DNA of 64,000 bases, from NCBI RefSeq assembly GCF_005080965.1, contig NZ_CP034867.1, forward strand, positions 1-64,000. The letters are read 5' to 3'. Origin of the DNA: Buchnera aphidicola (Macrosiphum gaurae). Its GTDB lineage: Bacteria; Pseudomonadota; Gammaproteobacteria; Enterobacterales; Enterobacteriaceae. Position 1 is the first letter of the stretch. Each line of letters starts with the position of its first letter. Shown here piece by piece: positions 48,621-58,898 of the stretch. The position numbers and the translations under genes were made by a program. Under the pieces are notes generated by a model. That model saw only the letters and a list, made by a program, of their open reading frames with translations, had not been told where the DNA came from and did no database searches.

Positions 48621-48702
48621 TGGTGGGAGAAGGATTCGAACCTTCGAAGTCTATGACGTCAGATTTACAGTCTGCTCCCTTTGGCCGCTCGGGAATCCCA
48701 CC
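48621..48702 (-). tRNA. tyrU: tRNA-Tyr (GTA)
   Basis: This 82-base class II tRNA on the minus strand has acceptor GGTGGGA/TCCCACC, anticodon GTA in the loop CTGTAAA, a long variable arm, and discriminator A. It is the only tRNA of the cluster with an extended variable arm. CCA is not encoded (ACA follows the discriminator). Confidence 0.97.
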
Positions 48703-48717
48703 TAAAAATAATTTTTA

Positions 48718-48790
<73 letters not shown>

Positions 48791-48844
48791 TTTTCTATTG
48801 AAAATCGTAAGAAATATTAAAAAGATTAGTTCTAAATAAATTAT

Positions 48845-48872
48845 ATTATATAATTTTTCATTCGTATTGCAA
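48845..48872 (-). promoter_or_regulatory. Promoter of the thrU-tyrU-glyT-thrT tRNA operon
   Basis: On the minus strand TTGCAA (48872-48867) and a perfect TATAAT (48850-48845) are 16 bases apart, and the first tRNA begins 54 bases downstream. With tufB gone this promoter may also drive secE-nusG and beyond. Confidence 0.65.
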
Positions 48873-48891
48873 GTTTTTTATTAAAATAATC

Positions 48892-48926
48892 TTGCTTGTG
48901 GAAAATATTTTGCTTTTTACAAGCAA
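48892..48926 (-). terminator. Hairpin after murB
   Basis: A perfect 8-bp stem (TTGCTTGT at 48892-48899 with ACAAGCAA at 48919-48926) closes a 19-base loop. It lies between the murB stop and the tRNA promoter on the same strand and is followed on the minus strand by GATTATTTTAAT. It probably separates the murB transcript from the tRNA operon. Confidence 0.5.
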
Positions 48927-48944
48927 TACAACTTTTATTTTTTT

Positions 48945-49994
48945 TTAAAATTTAAAAATATGTGATGCTTTTACTTTTCCAACTGATCCAATAAAGTCTA
49001 TTTCTGGTTCTAAGAGTACACCAAACTTTTTTAAAATACATATATGTATTATTTTTGATAATTTTATAATGTCTTTAGGAGTAGCATTTTTTCGATTAAT
49101 AATAATTAGTTTTTGTTTTGTGTGAATACTTGCATCACCAATCTTGATATTATTAAATTTATAATTTTCAATTAACCAAGCGCCAGAAATTTTTACTAAA
49201 CCATTTTTTTCTGGATAACATGGTATCTTATATAAATATTTAAGTTTTTCTGCTTTTTCTTCTTTAATAATAGGATTTTTAAAAAAACTACCGGCATTAC
49301 CAGTTTTTTTTGGATCAGGAATTTTTTTTTTGCGTATTTTACATATTATATTAAAAATATTATATGCAGTTATATTTATTGGTTTAATATAGTTTTCTAA
49401 TGAAGAAAAAATTATTGGATTCCATGTCTTTGATAGTTTTATTCCGACTCCAATAATAGCATAATCATGATTATATTGATTTTTAAAAATACTATTTCGA
49501 TAAGAAAATTTACAAAATTCTTTATGAATTCTTTTTATAGTATTATTCTTTAAAGATAATACATCAACATATTCACATATATCTTTAAATTCTAAACCGT
49601 ATGCACCAATATTTTGAATTGCTGCAGATCCTATACAACCTGGAATTAATGCTAAATTTTCTAACCCAAAAATCCCTAAACTTAAAGTTAATTTCACTAA
49701 ATCATGCCATTTTTCTCCCGAAAAAACATATAATAACCAAGTGTGTTTTTTTTCTATTATTCTTATTCCCTTAATACGATTAATAATTACTATTCCTTTG
49801 TAGTTTTCTAAAAATAATATGTTACTTCCTTCTCCTAAAATTATATAAGGAATATTGGATAATTTGCAGATGTCCGATATATTAATTAGTGATTTAATTG
49901 ATTTTACAAAAATAATTTTTTTTGCTGTTACATCTATTGCAAATGTGTTTAAATCTTTTAATGATTGATTAGAAAGATCTTTTTTCTTACACAT
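48945..49994 (-). CDS. murB: UDP-N-acetylenolpyruvoylglucosamine reductase
   Basis: MurB reduces UDP-GlcNAc-enolpyruvate to UDP-MurNAc with NADPH and FAD. From ATG 49994 the protein has 349 residues (342 in E. coli); a GTG at 50006 would add four residues and cannot be excluded. The FAD-binding ILGEGSNILFLE and IPGCIGSAAIQNIGAYG blocks are present, as are the catalytic Ser in GNAGSFFKNP and the Glu in LLEPEIDFIG. It is divergent from metF. The next peptidoglycan step beyond GlmU is thus also retained. Confidence 0.94.
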   Translation of the reverse strand: MCKKKDLSNQSLKDLNTFAIDVTAKKIIFVKSIKSLINISDICKLSNIPYIILGEGSNILFLENYKGIVIINRIKGIRIIEKKHTWLLYVFSGEKWHDLVKLTLSLGIFGLENLALIPGCIGSAAIQNIGAYGLEFKDICEYVDVLSLKNNTIKRIHKEFCKFSYRNSIFKNQYNHDYAIIGVGIKLSKTWNPIIFSSLENYIKPINITAYNIFNIICKIRKKKIPDPKKTGNAGSFFKNPIIKEEKAEKLKYLYKIPCYPEKNGLVKISGAWLIENYKFNNIKIGDASIHTKQKLIIINRKNATPKDIIKLSKIIHICILKKFGVLLEPEIDFIGSVGKVKASHIFKF

Positions 49995-50088
49995 GGAATA
50001 TTGCACAATAATATTATTTGTTTATTTTATAAAATTTTTAGCATATATAGTAATTTTTTATTTAACATTATGTTAATGGAGTTTAAAG

Positions 50089-50967
50089 ATGAATTTTTTT
50101 TCCGAATATCATCAAGATATAATGAATCAAAAATTAAAAAATATTCGAAATAGTATACACTGTTCTTTTGAATTTTTTCCACCTAAAAATTCTTCTTTAG
50201 AAGAAAATTTATGGTCTTCAGTAACACGTCTGAGTAAATTAAAACCAAAATTTTTTTCTGTTACCTATGGTGCAAATTCTGGGGAACGTGAAAAAACATT
50301 TAACATTGTAAATAAGATATACAAAAAAACAGGTATTATTACAGCAGCGCATTTGACTTGTATTGATTCGACACCTTCTGAATTAAAAAAAATAGCAGAG
50401 AATTATTGGAATAACGGTATTAAAAGTATTGTTGCATTAAGAGGAGATACGTTAAAAAAAGATTATAAACATAATATGTATGCTTTAGATTTAGTTATTT
50501 TATTGAAAAAAATTGCTGATTTTGATATTTCTGTAGCTGCTTATCCCGAACTACATCCAGAATCAAAAAGTTCTAAATTAGATATTCTTAATTTAAAAAA
50601 AAAAATTGATGCAGGTGCGAATAGAGCAATTACCCAGTTTTTTTTTAATATTGAAAGTTATTTGCGTTTCCGAGAAAATTGCATTAAAAGTGGAATAAAT
50701 GTTGAAATTATACCTGGCATTTTGCCCATTTGTAATTTTAAGCAATTACAACGTTTTTCAAAAATGACTAATATTAAAATTCCCAAATGGATGTTTGAGA
50801 TGTTCCACGGTCTAGATGATGATTTAGTTACACAGAAAATTATAGGTTCTAGCATAGCAATAGAAATGGTAAAAAAACTATCCTTTGAAGGAGTAAAAAA
50901 CTTTCATTTTTATACCTTAAATCAATCTGATATCACTTATGCCATTTGTCATATTTTAGGTTTATAA
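50089..50967 (+). CDS. metF: 5,10-methylenetetrahydrofolate reductase
   Basis: MetF reduces methylene-THF to methyl-THF, the methyl donor for MetE. The protein has 292 residues, an FAD-containing barrel like E. coli MetF. Conserved parts are CSFEFFPP near 25-32 with the catalytic Glu, SVTYGANSGE, ALRGD, and TQFFF near 180. The gene contains an in-frame run of eleven A at 50595-50605. No MetJ box (AGACGTCT) is visible upstream. It converges on argE with 11 bases between stops. Confidence 0.97.
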   Translation: MNFFSEYHQDIMNQKLKNIRNSIHCSFEFFPPKNSSLEENLWSSVTRLSKLKPKFFSVTYGANSGEREKTFNIVNKIYKKTGIITAAHLTCIDSTPSELKKIAENYWNNGIKSIVALRGDTLKKDYKHNMYALDLVILLKKIADFDISVAAYPELHPESKSSKLDILNLKKKIDAGANRAITQFFFNIESYLRFRENCIKSGINVEIIPGILPICNFKQLQRFSKMTNIKIPKWMFEMFHGLDDDLVTQKIIGSSIAIEMVKKLSFEGVKNFHFYTLNQSDITYAICHILGL

Positions 50968-50978
50968 AAAAATTCAGT

Positions 50979-52127
50979 TTAATAACAAAATTTATGTATT
51001 AATTTACCAATAATATTTTTAGTTGGTTGAATAAAAAATTTTTCTAAATATTCATCTGGCTGATGTGCTTGTTCAATAGAACCTGGCCCTAGTATCAAGG
51101 TAGGTGCAATTGTTTTAAGAAAAGGAGCTTCTGTACAGTAATTTACTGTTGTACGATTTAATTGACATAATTTTGCTATTGTTTTAGTAATATTATCTTG
51201 ATGAGAACATTCATAAGCAGGAACAGAAAAAAAAAGTTTTTTTATAAAAATACGATTATCAGACCATTTTTTTTTGATGAATGCTAATTTTTCTTCAATT
51301 AAAATTTCAATTTGTGTTAAAGTCAAACCTGGTATAGGTCGTATTTCAAAATTTAATACACATGAAGAACAAATTCGATTAATTGCATTCCCACCATGTA
51401 TAGAAGCTAAATTCATAGTTGGATATGGAATAGAAAAATCTTGATGTCGATATTTTTGTTTTAAATGTTTTTTTAAAAGTAATAACGCTTGAATAACATG
51501 GTACATAATTTCAATACTGTTAACGCCATAATCGGGATTGCTAGAATGTCCTGTGTTTCCAATAACTTCAATTGAATAGGACACATGCCCCTTATGTGCA
51601 TTAATTAATTTTAAAGATGTTGGTTCTCCAATTATTATACAATCTGGTTTAATATCAGTAGATTTTATAAAATGTCTGGCTCCAGACATATCTGTTTCTT
51701 CATTAGCAGTTGCAAGAATGTAAATAGGCTTAATGATCTTTTTTATGTTTATGGAAGATATTACATCTAATATAAAAGCAAAAAAACCTTTCATATCTAC
51801 TGTTCCTAATCCATAAAATCTATCATTAGTTTCAGTTAATGTAAAAGGATCTTTTGTCCATTTTTTTTCATCAAAATCTACTGTATCTGAATGTCCAGAT
51901 AATAAAATTCCTCCAGTTCCTGAACCAATAGAAGCCAGCATATTGAATTTATTAGTATATGAAATTTGATAGTTTTTTATAGAAAAATTTAAATCAGAAA
52001 AATAATTAGATAATAAATCAATAAAATTTTTATTGCTGTGATCAAGAGCTTTATTTTCACTACTAATTGTAGGGATTTTTATCAGTGATTTATAGACCTC
52101 AACAAAAGAAGATATTTTTTTTATCAT
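50979..52127 (-). CDS. argE: Acetylornithine deacetylase
   Basis: ArgE removes acetate from N-acetylornithine to give ornithine. From ATG 52127 the protein has 382 residues, and its N-terminus aligns residue for residue with E. coli (383). An in-frame ATG at 52148 would add seven residues and is less likely. It is an M20 metallopeptidase-fold enzyme: the metal ligands begin with SGHSDTVDFD, followed by GTVDMKGF, the acidic pair in ATANEETDMSGA, and the GEPTS and HQPDE segments. It is divergent from argCBGH, as in E. coli. Confidence 0.95.
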   Translation of the reverse strand: MIKKISSFVEVYKSLIKIPTISSENKALDHSNKNFIDLLSNYFSDLNFSIKNYQISYTNKFNMLASIGSGTGGILLSGHSDTVDFDEKKWTKDPFTLTETNDRFYGLGTVDMKGFFAFILDVISSINIKKIIKPIYILATANEETDMSGARHFIKSTDIKPDCIIIGEPTSLKLINAHKGHVSYSIEVIGNTGHSSNPDYGVNSIEIMYHVIQALLLLKKHLKQKYRHQDFSIPYPTMNLASIHGGNAINRICSSCVLNFEIRPIPGLTLTQIEILIEEKLAFIKKKWSDNRIFIKKLFFSVPAYECSHQDNITKTIAKLCQLNRTTVNYCTEAPFLKTIAPTLILGPGSIEQAHQPDEYLEKFFIQPTKNIIGKLIHKFCY

Positions 52128-52289
52128 ATTAGAATTTTTTAAGTACATTTTGTCAATGAAATTTAAAATATTTTATTCGCAAATAGATAATTGATCAATA
52201 TATTAATAATTTAAAATGTATTTTTTATAAAATTTAATACATTATTCTATCTATAAATAGTAATTCTTTGTTTAAGGTTTATTAATTTT

Positions 52290-53294
52290 ATGTTGAATAT
52301 ATTAATTGTTGGTGCTAGTGGATATGCTGGTGCAGAATTAGTCAACTATATGAATCGTCATAGATTTGTTAATATAAAAAAAATATTTGTTTCAAATAAT
52401 AGTTTAGATATAGGCAAGTTATTTTCAGATGTTCATCAACAATTTACAGGTGTTATGGATCTACGGTTCGAAGCTATAGAAAATTCTACTTTAATTGATA
52501 AAAATATTGATGCTGTTTTTTTAGCAACAGATCATTGTGTCAGTCATGTTCTCGTGCCTTCTTTTTTATCTTTAGGTTGTATTGTTTTTGATCTTTCTGG
52601 TGCTTATAGGTTTAAAAAAAGCACATCATATTTAGATTATTATGGTTTTGTGCATCAATATGAAGAACTTTTAAAAAAATCTGTTTATGGATTAGCAGAA
52701 TGGAAGGAGAAAAAAGTTAAACAAGCAAATCTAATTGCAGTACCCGGATGTTATGCAACTTGTGTTCAATTAGCGTTAAAACCTCTTATTGAAGAAAATG
52801 TTCTTTGTGATATCAATATACCAATTATTAATGCTATCAGTGGTGTAAGTGGTGCTGGCAGAAAGACTAATGTAAAGAATAGTTTTTGTGAAGTGAGTTT
52901 GCAACCATATAATATTTTTACTCATCGTCATACTCCTGAAATTATAGAGCAATTAGGTATTCCAGTGATTTTTATTCCACATTTAGGTTCTTTTTCTCGG
53001 GGTATAATAGCTACTATCACATGCAAACTAAAATATAATATTAAATCTGCAGATATATATAATATTTTTTATAAGTTTTATGAGAACAAACCCTTAGTGC
53101 GTATATATAAAAAATATTTACCAAGTATTAAATCAGTTGAAAAACAACCATTTTGTGACATTGGATTTGTAGTAAAAGATAATTATATAGTAATTGTAAC
53201 AGCGGAAGATAACTTATTAAAAGGTGCTGCTGCTCAAGCTGTACAGTGTTTTAATATTCGTTTTGGTTTTTCTGAAACGGAATCAATTATTTAA
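52290..53294 (+). CDS. argC: N-acetyl-gamma-glutamyl-phosphate reductase
   Basis: ArgC reduces N-acetylglutamyl phosphate to the semialdehyde with NADPH, the third step of arginine synthesis. The protein has 334 residues, the E. coli length. The nucleotide motif GASGYAGAE is near residues 8-16 and the catalytic Cys in VPGCYATC near 155. It heads argC-argB-argG-argH. No ARG box (TGAAT-N4-ATTCA type) is seen in the argE-argC gap, consistent with loss of the repressor ArgR. Confidence 0.97.
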   Translation: MLNILIVGASGYAGAELVNYMNRHRFVNIKKIFVSNNSLDIGKLFSDVHQQFTGVMDLRFEAIENSTLIDKNIDAVFLATDHCVSHVLVPSFLSLGCIVFDLSGAYRFKKSTSYLDYYGFVHQYEELLKKSVYGLAEWKEKKVKQANLIAVPGCYATCVQLALKPLIEENVLCDINIPIINAISGVSGAGRKTNVKNSFCEVSLQPYNIFTHRHTPEIIEQLGIPVIFIPHLGSFSRGIIATITCKLKYNIKSADIYNIFYKFYENKPLVRIYKKYLPSIKSVEKQPFCDIGFVVKDNYIVIVTAEDNLLKGAAAQAVQCFNIRFGFSETESII

Positions 53295-53313
53295 TTAATG
53301 ATGAGTATGTATA

Positions 53314-54087
53314 ATGAATCCTTTAGTAATTAAATTAGGTGGAGTTCTTTTAGAAAGTGATAATGCTATGATGCGTCTATTTGAAGCTTTAGTTCATTAT
53401 CGGCATTCTTATAAACGTCATATGTTAATAATTCATGGAGGAGGTCGTTTAATTGATGATTTAATGAAAAAACTTTCTCTTCCAGTTAAAAAAAAGAATG
53501 GTCTACGTATTACTCCATCTGAACATATTAATATTATTACAGGTGCATTAGCTGGAACTGCCAATAAAACTTTACTTGCATGGGCTTTAAAATACAATAT
53601 AAATGCTGTTGGATTATGTTTAGCAGATGGAAAAAGTGTACATGTAGAAAAGTTAGATCAAGATTTGGGTCATGTTGGAAAAGCATTTCCAGGGTCACCA
53701 TTATTTTTAAAAAAACTTTGTGAAGAAAGTATTTTGCCAATTATTAGTTCTATAGGAATTACTAATGATGGTTTGTTAATGAATGTCAATGCTGATTTAG
53801 CAGCAACAGCTTTAGCCACTACTTTGCAAGCTCATTTAATTTTATTATCTGACATAAGTTCAATACTAGATGGAAAAGGACAAAGAATTAAAGAGATTAA
53901 TAGTATTAAAGCTCAAAGATTAATTAAACAAGGTATTATTACCAATGGTATGATTGTTAAAGTAAATGCAGCTTTAGAAGCTGCACGTGTTTTGCATCGC
54001 CCTGTAGATATAGCAAGTTGGCAAAATACAGAAGATTTAAAATTGTTGTTTAATGGTACAAACATTGGGACTCGAGTCTGCATATAA
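53314..54087 (+). CDS. argB: Acetylglutamate kinase
   Basis: ArgB phosphorylates N-acetylglutamate, the second step of arginine synthesis. The protein has 257 residues, one fewer than E. coli. The N-terminal [10 protein letters not shown] motif with its ATP-binding Lys, the IHGGGRLID loop and the C-terminal NGTNIGTRV are all conserved. The form is the short, arginine-insensitive E. coli type, judged by length. It starts 19 bases after argC. Confidence 0.97.
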   Translation: MNPLVIKLGGVLLESDNAMMRLFEALVHYRHSYKRHMLIIHGGGRLIDDLMKKLSLPVKKKNGLRITPSEHINIITGALAGTANKTLLAWALKYNINAVGLCLADGKSVHVEKLDQDLGHVGKAFPGSPLFLKKLCEESILPIISSIGITNDGLLMNVNADLAATALATTLQAHLILLSDISSILDGKGQRIKEINSIKAQRLIKQGIITNGMIVKVNAALEAARVLHRPVDIASWQNTEDLKLLFNGTNIGTRVCI

Positions 54088-54116
54088 TTCTATAATAAAT
54101 ATAATGGATTTCAAAA

Positions 54117-55328
54117 ATGATTAGACAAAAACACAATAAAGTTGTTTTAGCATATTCTGGTGGTTTAGATACTTCAGCTATTATTCCATGGCTCAGAGAA
54201 AATTATAATTTTGAAGTTATTGCTTTTGTTGCGGATATAGGACAATCTAAACAAGATTTAAATGGTATTGAAAAAAAATCACTAGATTCTGGTGCATCTA
54301 GTTGCCATGTTTTTGATTTAAAAGAAGAATTTATAGAAGATTATGTTTATCCTGTTTTAAAAACTGGTGCTTTATATGAAGGTAGTTATTTATTAGGAAC
54401 GGCTATGGCTAGACCTATTATTGCAAAAAAACAAGTAGAATTAGCATTAAATATTGGAGCAAATGCATTATGTCATGGCGCTACTGGAAAAGGAAATGAT
54501 CAAGTGCGATTTGAAATGGCTTACGCTGCATTAGCTCCAGATTTAAATGTAATAGCACCATGGCGAGAATGGGATCTTAATTCAAGAGAATCACTATTAA
54601 AATATTTAGATGCAAGAAACATTCCTACAACTGCAACATTAGAAAAAATATATAGCAAAGATGAGAATTCCTGGCATATTTCAACAGAAGGAGGATTGCT
54701 TGAAAATCCTTGGAATCGATCTAATGCAGATTGTTGGAATTGGACAGTAGACCCAGAAGATGCACCAGAAGAACCTGAATATATTTCGTTAATATTAAAA
54801 TCAGGCTCAGTAGTATCTGTCAATAATAAAAAATTAAATCCATTGCAATGTGTAGAGGAATTAAATAATTTAGGTTCCAGACATGGTATTGGCAGAATTG
54901 ACATTGTTGAGAATAGATTAATTGGAATGAAATCTAGAGGCTGTTATGAAACACCTGGTGGTACTATTATTACTACAGCGATAAAAGCAATTGAACAATT
55001 AGTTTTAGATCGTGAAAGTTTTAAATGGAGAGAAAAAATAGGTTTAGAAATGTCATCTATTATTTATGATGGACGTTGGTTTTCCCCAATACGCAAATCT
55101 ATACAAGCTGCTTCTGACTCATTATCATCAGAAATAAATGGAGAAGTTATATTAAAATTATACAAAGGCACTGTAATAGCTATTCAGAAAAAATCTCCAA
55201 ATTCATTGTATTCTGAAGAATATGCTACTTTTAGTGAAGATGGTGTTTACAAACAATCTGATGCAGACGGATTTATTCGTCTTTTTTCCTTGTCTTCAAG
55301 AATACGTGCACGAAATAAATTAAAATAG
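54117..55328 (+). CDS. argG: Argininosuccinate synthase
   Basis: ArgG joins citrulline and aspartate with ATP to give argininosuccinate. The protein has 403 residues. The N-terminal PP-loop AYSGGLDTS is at 12-20, with [15 protein letters not shown] and the [11 protein letters not shown] block downstream. It is the short form, unlike the roughly 447-residue E. coli ArgG. Its place inside argCBGH is like that in Vibrio rather than E. coli, where argG is unlinked. It starts 29 bases after argB. Confidence 0.96.
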   Translation: MIRQKHNKVVLAYSGGLDTSAIIPWLRENYNFEVIAFVADIGQSKQDLNGIEKKSLDSGASSCHVFDLKEEFIEDYVYPVLKTGALYEGSYLLGTAMARPIIAKKQVELALNIGANALCHGATGKGNDQVRFEMAYAALAPDLNVIAPWREWDLNSRESLLKYLDARNIPTTATLEKIYSKDENSWHISTEGGLLENPWNRSNADCWNWTVDPEDAPEEPEYISLILKSGSVVSVNNKKLNPLQCVEELNNLGSRHGIGRIDIVENRLIGMKSRGCYETPGGTIITTAIKAIEQLVLDRESFKWREKIGLEMSSIIYDGRWFSPIRKSIQAASDSLSSEINGEVILKLYKGTVIAIQKKSPNSLYSEEYATFSEDGVYKQSDADGFIRLFSLSSRIRARNKLK

Positions 55329-55409
55329 TTTTTAAAAAATGTTAAAACACATTCATAATAAAATATTACATTTAATTTTCTTTTTACAGTTTTTTTATAG
55401 AGACAATAT

Positions 55410-56789
55410 ATGACACTTTGGGGTGGACGATTCATTAATGAATCTCATAAATTATTTAAAGAATTTAATAAATCTTTATCTTTTGATTATATTTTAGCAG
55501 AAGAAGATATCACTGCTTCCATCGCTTGGTCTAAAACATTGATGAAAAGTGGAATTATTAGCAAAAAAGAACAAACAATAATAGAATCTGCACTTTTTGA
55601 ATTACTAATAGAAATTAAAAATAACATTAAAAATATTCTTAAAAGTAATTGCGAAGATATTCATAGTTGGGTAGAAGAAAAACTGATTAATAAAATCGGT
55701 AAATTAGGTAAAAAGTTACATACAGGTCGAAGTAGAAATGATCAGATCACAACTGATTTAAAATTATGGTGCAGAAATAGAATTAACGTTCTATTAGAAA
55801 ATCTAATTGAACTACAAAAGAGTTTTATTATAACTGCTGAATTTAATCATAGTGTTATCATGCCGGGATATACTCATCTACAACGAGCTCAACCTATTAC
55901 TTTTTCTTATTGGTGTTTGGCTTATGTGGAAATGTTAAGACGAGATGTTAGTCGCTTGAAAGATGTTTTAAAACGATTGAACATTAGTCCGCTTGGATCT
56001 GGTGCTCTTTCTGGTACCGCATGGAATATTAATCGTGAAGAACTTGCTTTATCTATGGGTTTTAGTTCTGCTACTAATAATGCACTTGATAGCGTTTCCG
56101 ATCGAGATTATGTTGTGGAAATATTATCATCTGCATCAATCAGTATGATGCATTTATCACGATTTTCTGAAGATATAATTTTTTTTAATTCTGGTGAAGC
56201 TAATTTTATTGAGTTATCGGATTTAATTACATCAGGTTCATCATTAATGCCTCAGAAAAAAAATCCAGATGCATTGGAACTGATTCGTGCTAAATGTGGT
56301 CGTGTTCATGGATCATTAATTTCTATTTTGGTTATATTGAAATCTCTACCTCTATCTTATAATAAAGATATGCAAGAGGATAAAGAAGGTTTATTTGATG
56401 CAATAAAAACATGGAATGATTGTTTATGCATGGCAATATTAGTATTAAATAATATTAAAATAAAAAATAAATCGTGTCGCAAAGCCGCAGAAGAAGGATA
56501 CTCTAATGCAACAGAAATTGCAGATTATTTAGTGAAAAAAGGTGTAACTTTTCGTGAGGCACATAATATATCTGGTCAATTAGTACTAAAAGCAATTAGT
56601 GAAAAAAAATCTTTAAATAATTTAGAATTATCTACATTTCAAATGTATAGTCCACTGATTCAAAATGATATATATAACAATATTACCTTAGAATCCTGTC
56701 TTGAAAAGAGACTGTCTAAGGGTGGTGTAGCACCAGATCAAGTTTATGAAGAAATTACAAAAGCAAAAAAAAGATTAAATATTTTTTAA
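55410..56789 (+). CDS. argH: Argininosuccinate lyase
   Basis: ArgH splits argininosuccinate into arginine and fumarate, the last step. The protein has 459 residues in the fumarase/aspartase fold. It opens LWGGRF and contains [17 protein letters not shown] near 105-121, [11 protein letters not shown] near 155-165 and the family signature [12 protein letters not shown] near 285. It is the last gene of the operon and is followed by a clear terminator. Confidence 0.97.
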   Translation: MTLWGGRFINESHKLFKEFNKSLSFDYILAEEDITASIAWSKTLMKSGIISKKEQTIIESALFELLIEIKNNIKNILKSNCEDIHSWVEEKLINKIGKLGKKLHTGRSRNDQITTDLKLWCRNRINVLLENLIELQKSFIITAEFNHSVIMPGYTHLQRAQPITFSYWCLAYVEMLRRDVSRLKDVLKRLNISPLGSGALSGTAWNINREELALSMGFSSATNNALDSVSDRDYVVEILSSASISMMHLSRFSEDIIFFNSGEANFIELSDLITSGSSLMPQKKNPDALELIRAKCGRVHGSLISILVILKSLPLSYNKDMQEDKEGLFDAIKTWNDCLCMAILVLNNIKIKNKSCRKAAEEGYSNATEIADYLVKKGVTFREAHNISGQLVLKAISEKKSLNNLELSTFQMYSPLIQNDIYNNITLESCLEKRLSKGGVAPDQVYEEITKAKKRLNIF

Positions 56790-56831
56790 TATATTTTAAT
56801 CAGTATAAAACTTTTTTTTTATTTGTGTTTA

Positions 56832-56878
56832 TTAACTAGCATTTAAAAATAATTTAAATGCTGAGTTAATAATTTTTT
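56832..56878 (+). terminator. Terminator of argCBGH
   Basis: Sixteen base pairs (TTAACTAGCATTTAAA from 56832 paired with the region ending at 56869, one bulged G) close a 5-base loop and are followed by AATTTTTTAA. It lies 43 bases after the argH stop and 28 bases before yibN. It is a convincing factor-independent terminator. Confidence 0.8.
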
Positions 56879-56906
56879 AAAATATAAAATATAGGAAATA
56901 TAATTT

Positions 56907-57341
56907 ATGCAGAATATAGCATTTTTTATTAGTGAACATATCATACTTTTCAGTATATGGTTGTTGTGTCTTATTGCATTAATTTCTTTTGTTATTAAAA
57001 ATATATTTTTACAATCTAAAATAATTAATAATTTTCAAGCAATTAAGTTAATTAATAAAGAAAAAGCTATTGTCATCGATACTCGTTCTCCAGAATCTTT
57101 TAAAGAAGGGCATATTATTAATTCTATTAATATTCCATTAAAAAATATTTTCTTAGGAGAGATTCAAGAAATACAGATATATAAATTTTCTCCTATCATT
57201 CTTATATTATATGAAACATATAGAGATAATTCGTGCATTAAAGAATTCTTTAAACATGGATTTAAACATGTTTATATTTTAAATAATGGTATATATTGTT
57301 GGAACGCAGATCATCTTCCGCTTGTTACTAAAGATAAATAA
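56907..57341 (+). CDS. yibN: Rhodanese-fold membrane protein YibN, probably non-catalytic
   Basis: The protein has 144 residues. One N-terminal membrane segment (about 13-32) is followed by a rhodanese domain (VIDTRSPESFKEGHI at about 56-70). The loop after the fourth strand, where active rhodaneses carry the sulfur-accepting Cys, reads PIILILYETYRD with Leu101 at that position; the nearest Cys is residue 110. From memory, E. coli YibN also lacks the canonical Cys there, so this is probably a structural or binding protein. It precedes secB as in E. coli, with grxC lost between them. Confidence 0.88.
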   Translation: MQNIAFFISEHIILFSIWLLCLIALISFVIKNIFLQSKIINNFQAIKLINKEKAIVIDTRSPESFKEGHIINSINIPLKNIFLGEIQEIQIYKFSPIILILYETYRDNSCIKEFFKHGFKHVYILNNGIYCWNADHLPLVTKDK

Positions 57342-57430
57342 CTTAAAAAAATTACGGAATAATTTTTTAATAAATTAAAAAAATTAAAAAATATCAAGAT
57401 ATATGTATTTATTACTTTTTAGGATGAGTT

Positions 57431-57886
57431 ATGTCAGAAGAAAAAAAAAAACAAGAATTCTTTGAAATTCAACGTATTTATATAAAAGACGCTTCTTTTG
57501 AAGCTCCAAATACACCAAATGTTTTTCATATTAATTGGACACCCGATATTAAATTTAATTTAAATACTAGTGCTAAAAAAATAGAAAAAGATATTTTTGA
57601 AATTATTTTAAAAGTAAGAGTTGTAGTAAAAATTAAAGAAGATTTAATTTTTTTATGTGATATAGACCAAGCTGGTATTTTTTTTATTGCAAACTTGAAC
57701 AAAAAAAGATTAAATCATTGTCTATATTCTTATTGTCCAAATATTTTGTTTCCTTATGCTCGTGCATGTATATCTAATTTAATATCTTATGGTAGTTTTC
57801 CTCAGATGAATCTTGGACCTGTTAATTTTGATGCTTTGTATCATGATCATGTGAAATTAGAAGAAAAAAATATAAATAAAAAATAA
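57431..57886 (+). CDS. secB: Protein-export chaperone SecB
   Basis: SecB is the tetrameric cytoplasmic chaperone that keeps preproteins unfolded and passes them to SecA. The protein has 151 residues against 155. The core IQRIYIKDASFEAPN near 14-28 and the LFPYARACISNLISYGSFPQ region are conserved. A run of eleven A occurs in frame near codons 4-7. gpsA, which separates secB and cysE in E. coli, is missing, leaving an 82-base gap. Confidence 0.96.
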   Translation: MSEEKKKQEFFEIQRIYIKDASFEAPNTPNVFHINWTPDIKFNLNTSAKKIEKDIFEIILKVRVVVKIKEDLIFLCDIDQAGIFFIANLNKKRLNHCLYSYCPNILFPYARACISNLISYGSFPQMNLGPVNFDALYHDHVKLEEKNINKK

Positions 57887-57968
57887 ATCATGAATATTCT
57901 TATTATTTTCTAGGATATTAAAAAAATATAATTATAAGAAGAATGTGAATATACTATAGGAGAAAATT

Positions 57969-58793
57969 ATGTATTTTACAGAAATATCAAGAATATGGAG
58001 GAAAATACTTCATGAAGTTTCTTTTTTATTAAAAAAAGAACCAATTTTATCAGATTTTTATCAATATAGTATATTGCAGCATGAAAGCTTAATTAGCTCT
58101 TTAAGCTACATCTTAGCAAATAAATTATCTACTTCTTCTGTTTCTGAAAAACAAATTAAAAGTGTATTTGATGAAATATATTTAAATAATCCATCTATAT
58201 CAGATCTCATAGTACGAGATATAAAAGCTATATTATATAGAGATCCAGCAGTAAATGATTATTTAACACCTTTACTTTATTTGAAAGGCTTTCATGCATT
58301 AGAAGCATATAGAATAAGTCACTATCTTTGGAATATGAAAAAAAAATCATTATCTACATATCTACAAAGTAGAATATCTTCTGAATTTTCAGTTGATATT
58401 CATCCAGCTGCGTATATTGGATCTGGTGTCATGCTTGATCATGCAACAGGTATCGTTATTGGGGAAAACACTACTATAGAAGATGATGTTTCAATTTTTC
58501 ATTCAGTTACTTTAGGTGGTACTGGAAAAAATTTCAGTAAAAATAGACATCCTACTATTCGTAAAGGAGTTATTATAGGGGCTGGAGCAAAAATTTTAGG
58601 AAATATTGAAATAGGTTTAGAAGCAAAAATAGGAGCAGGTTCAATAGTTTTGAAAAGTGTTCCTTCATATGTAACCGTTGTTGGAGTACCAGCAAAAATT
58701 ATAAATCAATTAGATAGTAAAAAATATTTTTCTAGGAAAGAAAAAAATATTTTGGAATCTACTAATATGTTTCAATACGGAGATGGTATTTAG
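57969..58793 (+). CDS. cysE: Serine O-acetyltransferase
   Basis: CysE makes O-acetylserine from serine and acetyl-CoA, the precursor of cysteine. The protein has 274 residues against 273. The N-terminal helical domain is followed by a left-handed beta helix of hexapeptide repeats from about 145, with the catalytic region DIHPAAYIGSGVMLDHATG and the GGTGK segment. AGGAG precedes the ATG. It provides the entry to cysteine and thus sulfur for methionine synthesis. Confidence 0.96.
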   Translation: MYFTEISRIWRKILHEVSFLLKKEPILSDFYQYSILQHESLISSLSYILANKLSTSSVSEKQIKSVFDEIYLNNPSISDLIVRDIKAILYRDPAVNDYLTPLLYLKGFHALEAYRISHYLWNMKKKSLSTYLQSRISSEFSVDIHPAAYIGSGVMLDHATGIVIGENTTIEDDVSIFHSVTLGGTGKNFSKNRHPTIRKGVIIGAGAKILGNIEIGLEAKIGAGSIVLKSVPSYVTVVGVPAKIINQLDSKKYFSRKEKNILESTNMFQYGDGI

Positions 58794-58819
58794 TATGTTT
58801 TTGATATATAAAATAAAAA

Positions 58820-58871
58820 CTTCTGTTTTGTTGAAAAAATTATAGTAGATATACTAATATGAGTACAGAAG
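58820..58871. terminator. Possible terminator between convergent cysE and rpoD
   Basis: CTTCTGT (58820-58826) pairs with ACAGAAG (58865-58871) around a 38-base loop that itself contains the small hairpin TAGTA-GATA-TACTA. On the plus strand CTTTATTTTAT follows. It separates two convergent genes. The structure is weaker than others in the window. Confidence 0.35.
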
Positions 58872-58898
58872 CTTTATTTTATATTTAATTTTTCTATT

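Noticed and set aside
52128-52289. ARG box between argE and argC
   Set aside because: TGAAAT and ATTCG half-like words exist near 52156-52180, but their spacing and ends do not fit the 18-base ARG box.
54521-54904. 127-codon open frame antisense to argG
   Set aside because: A shadow frame; argG itself is complete and highly conserved in this stretch.
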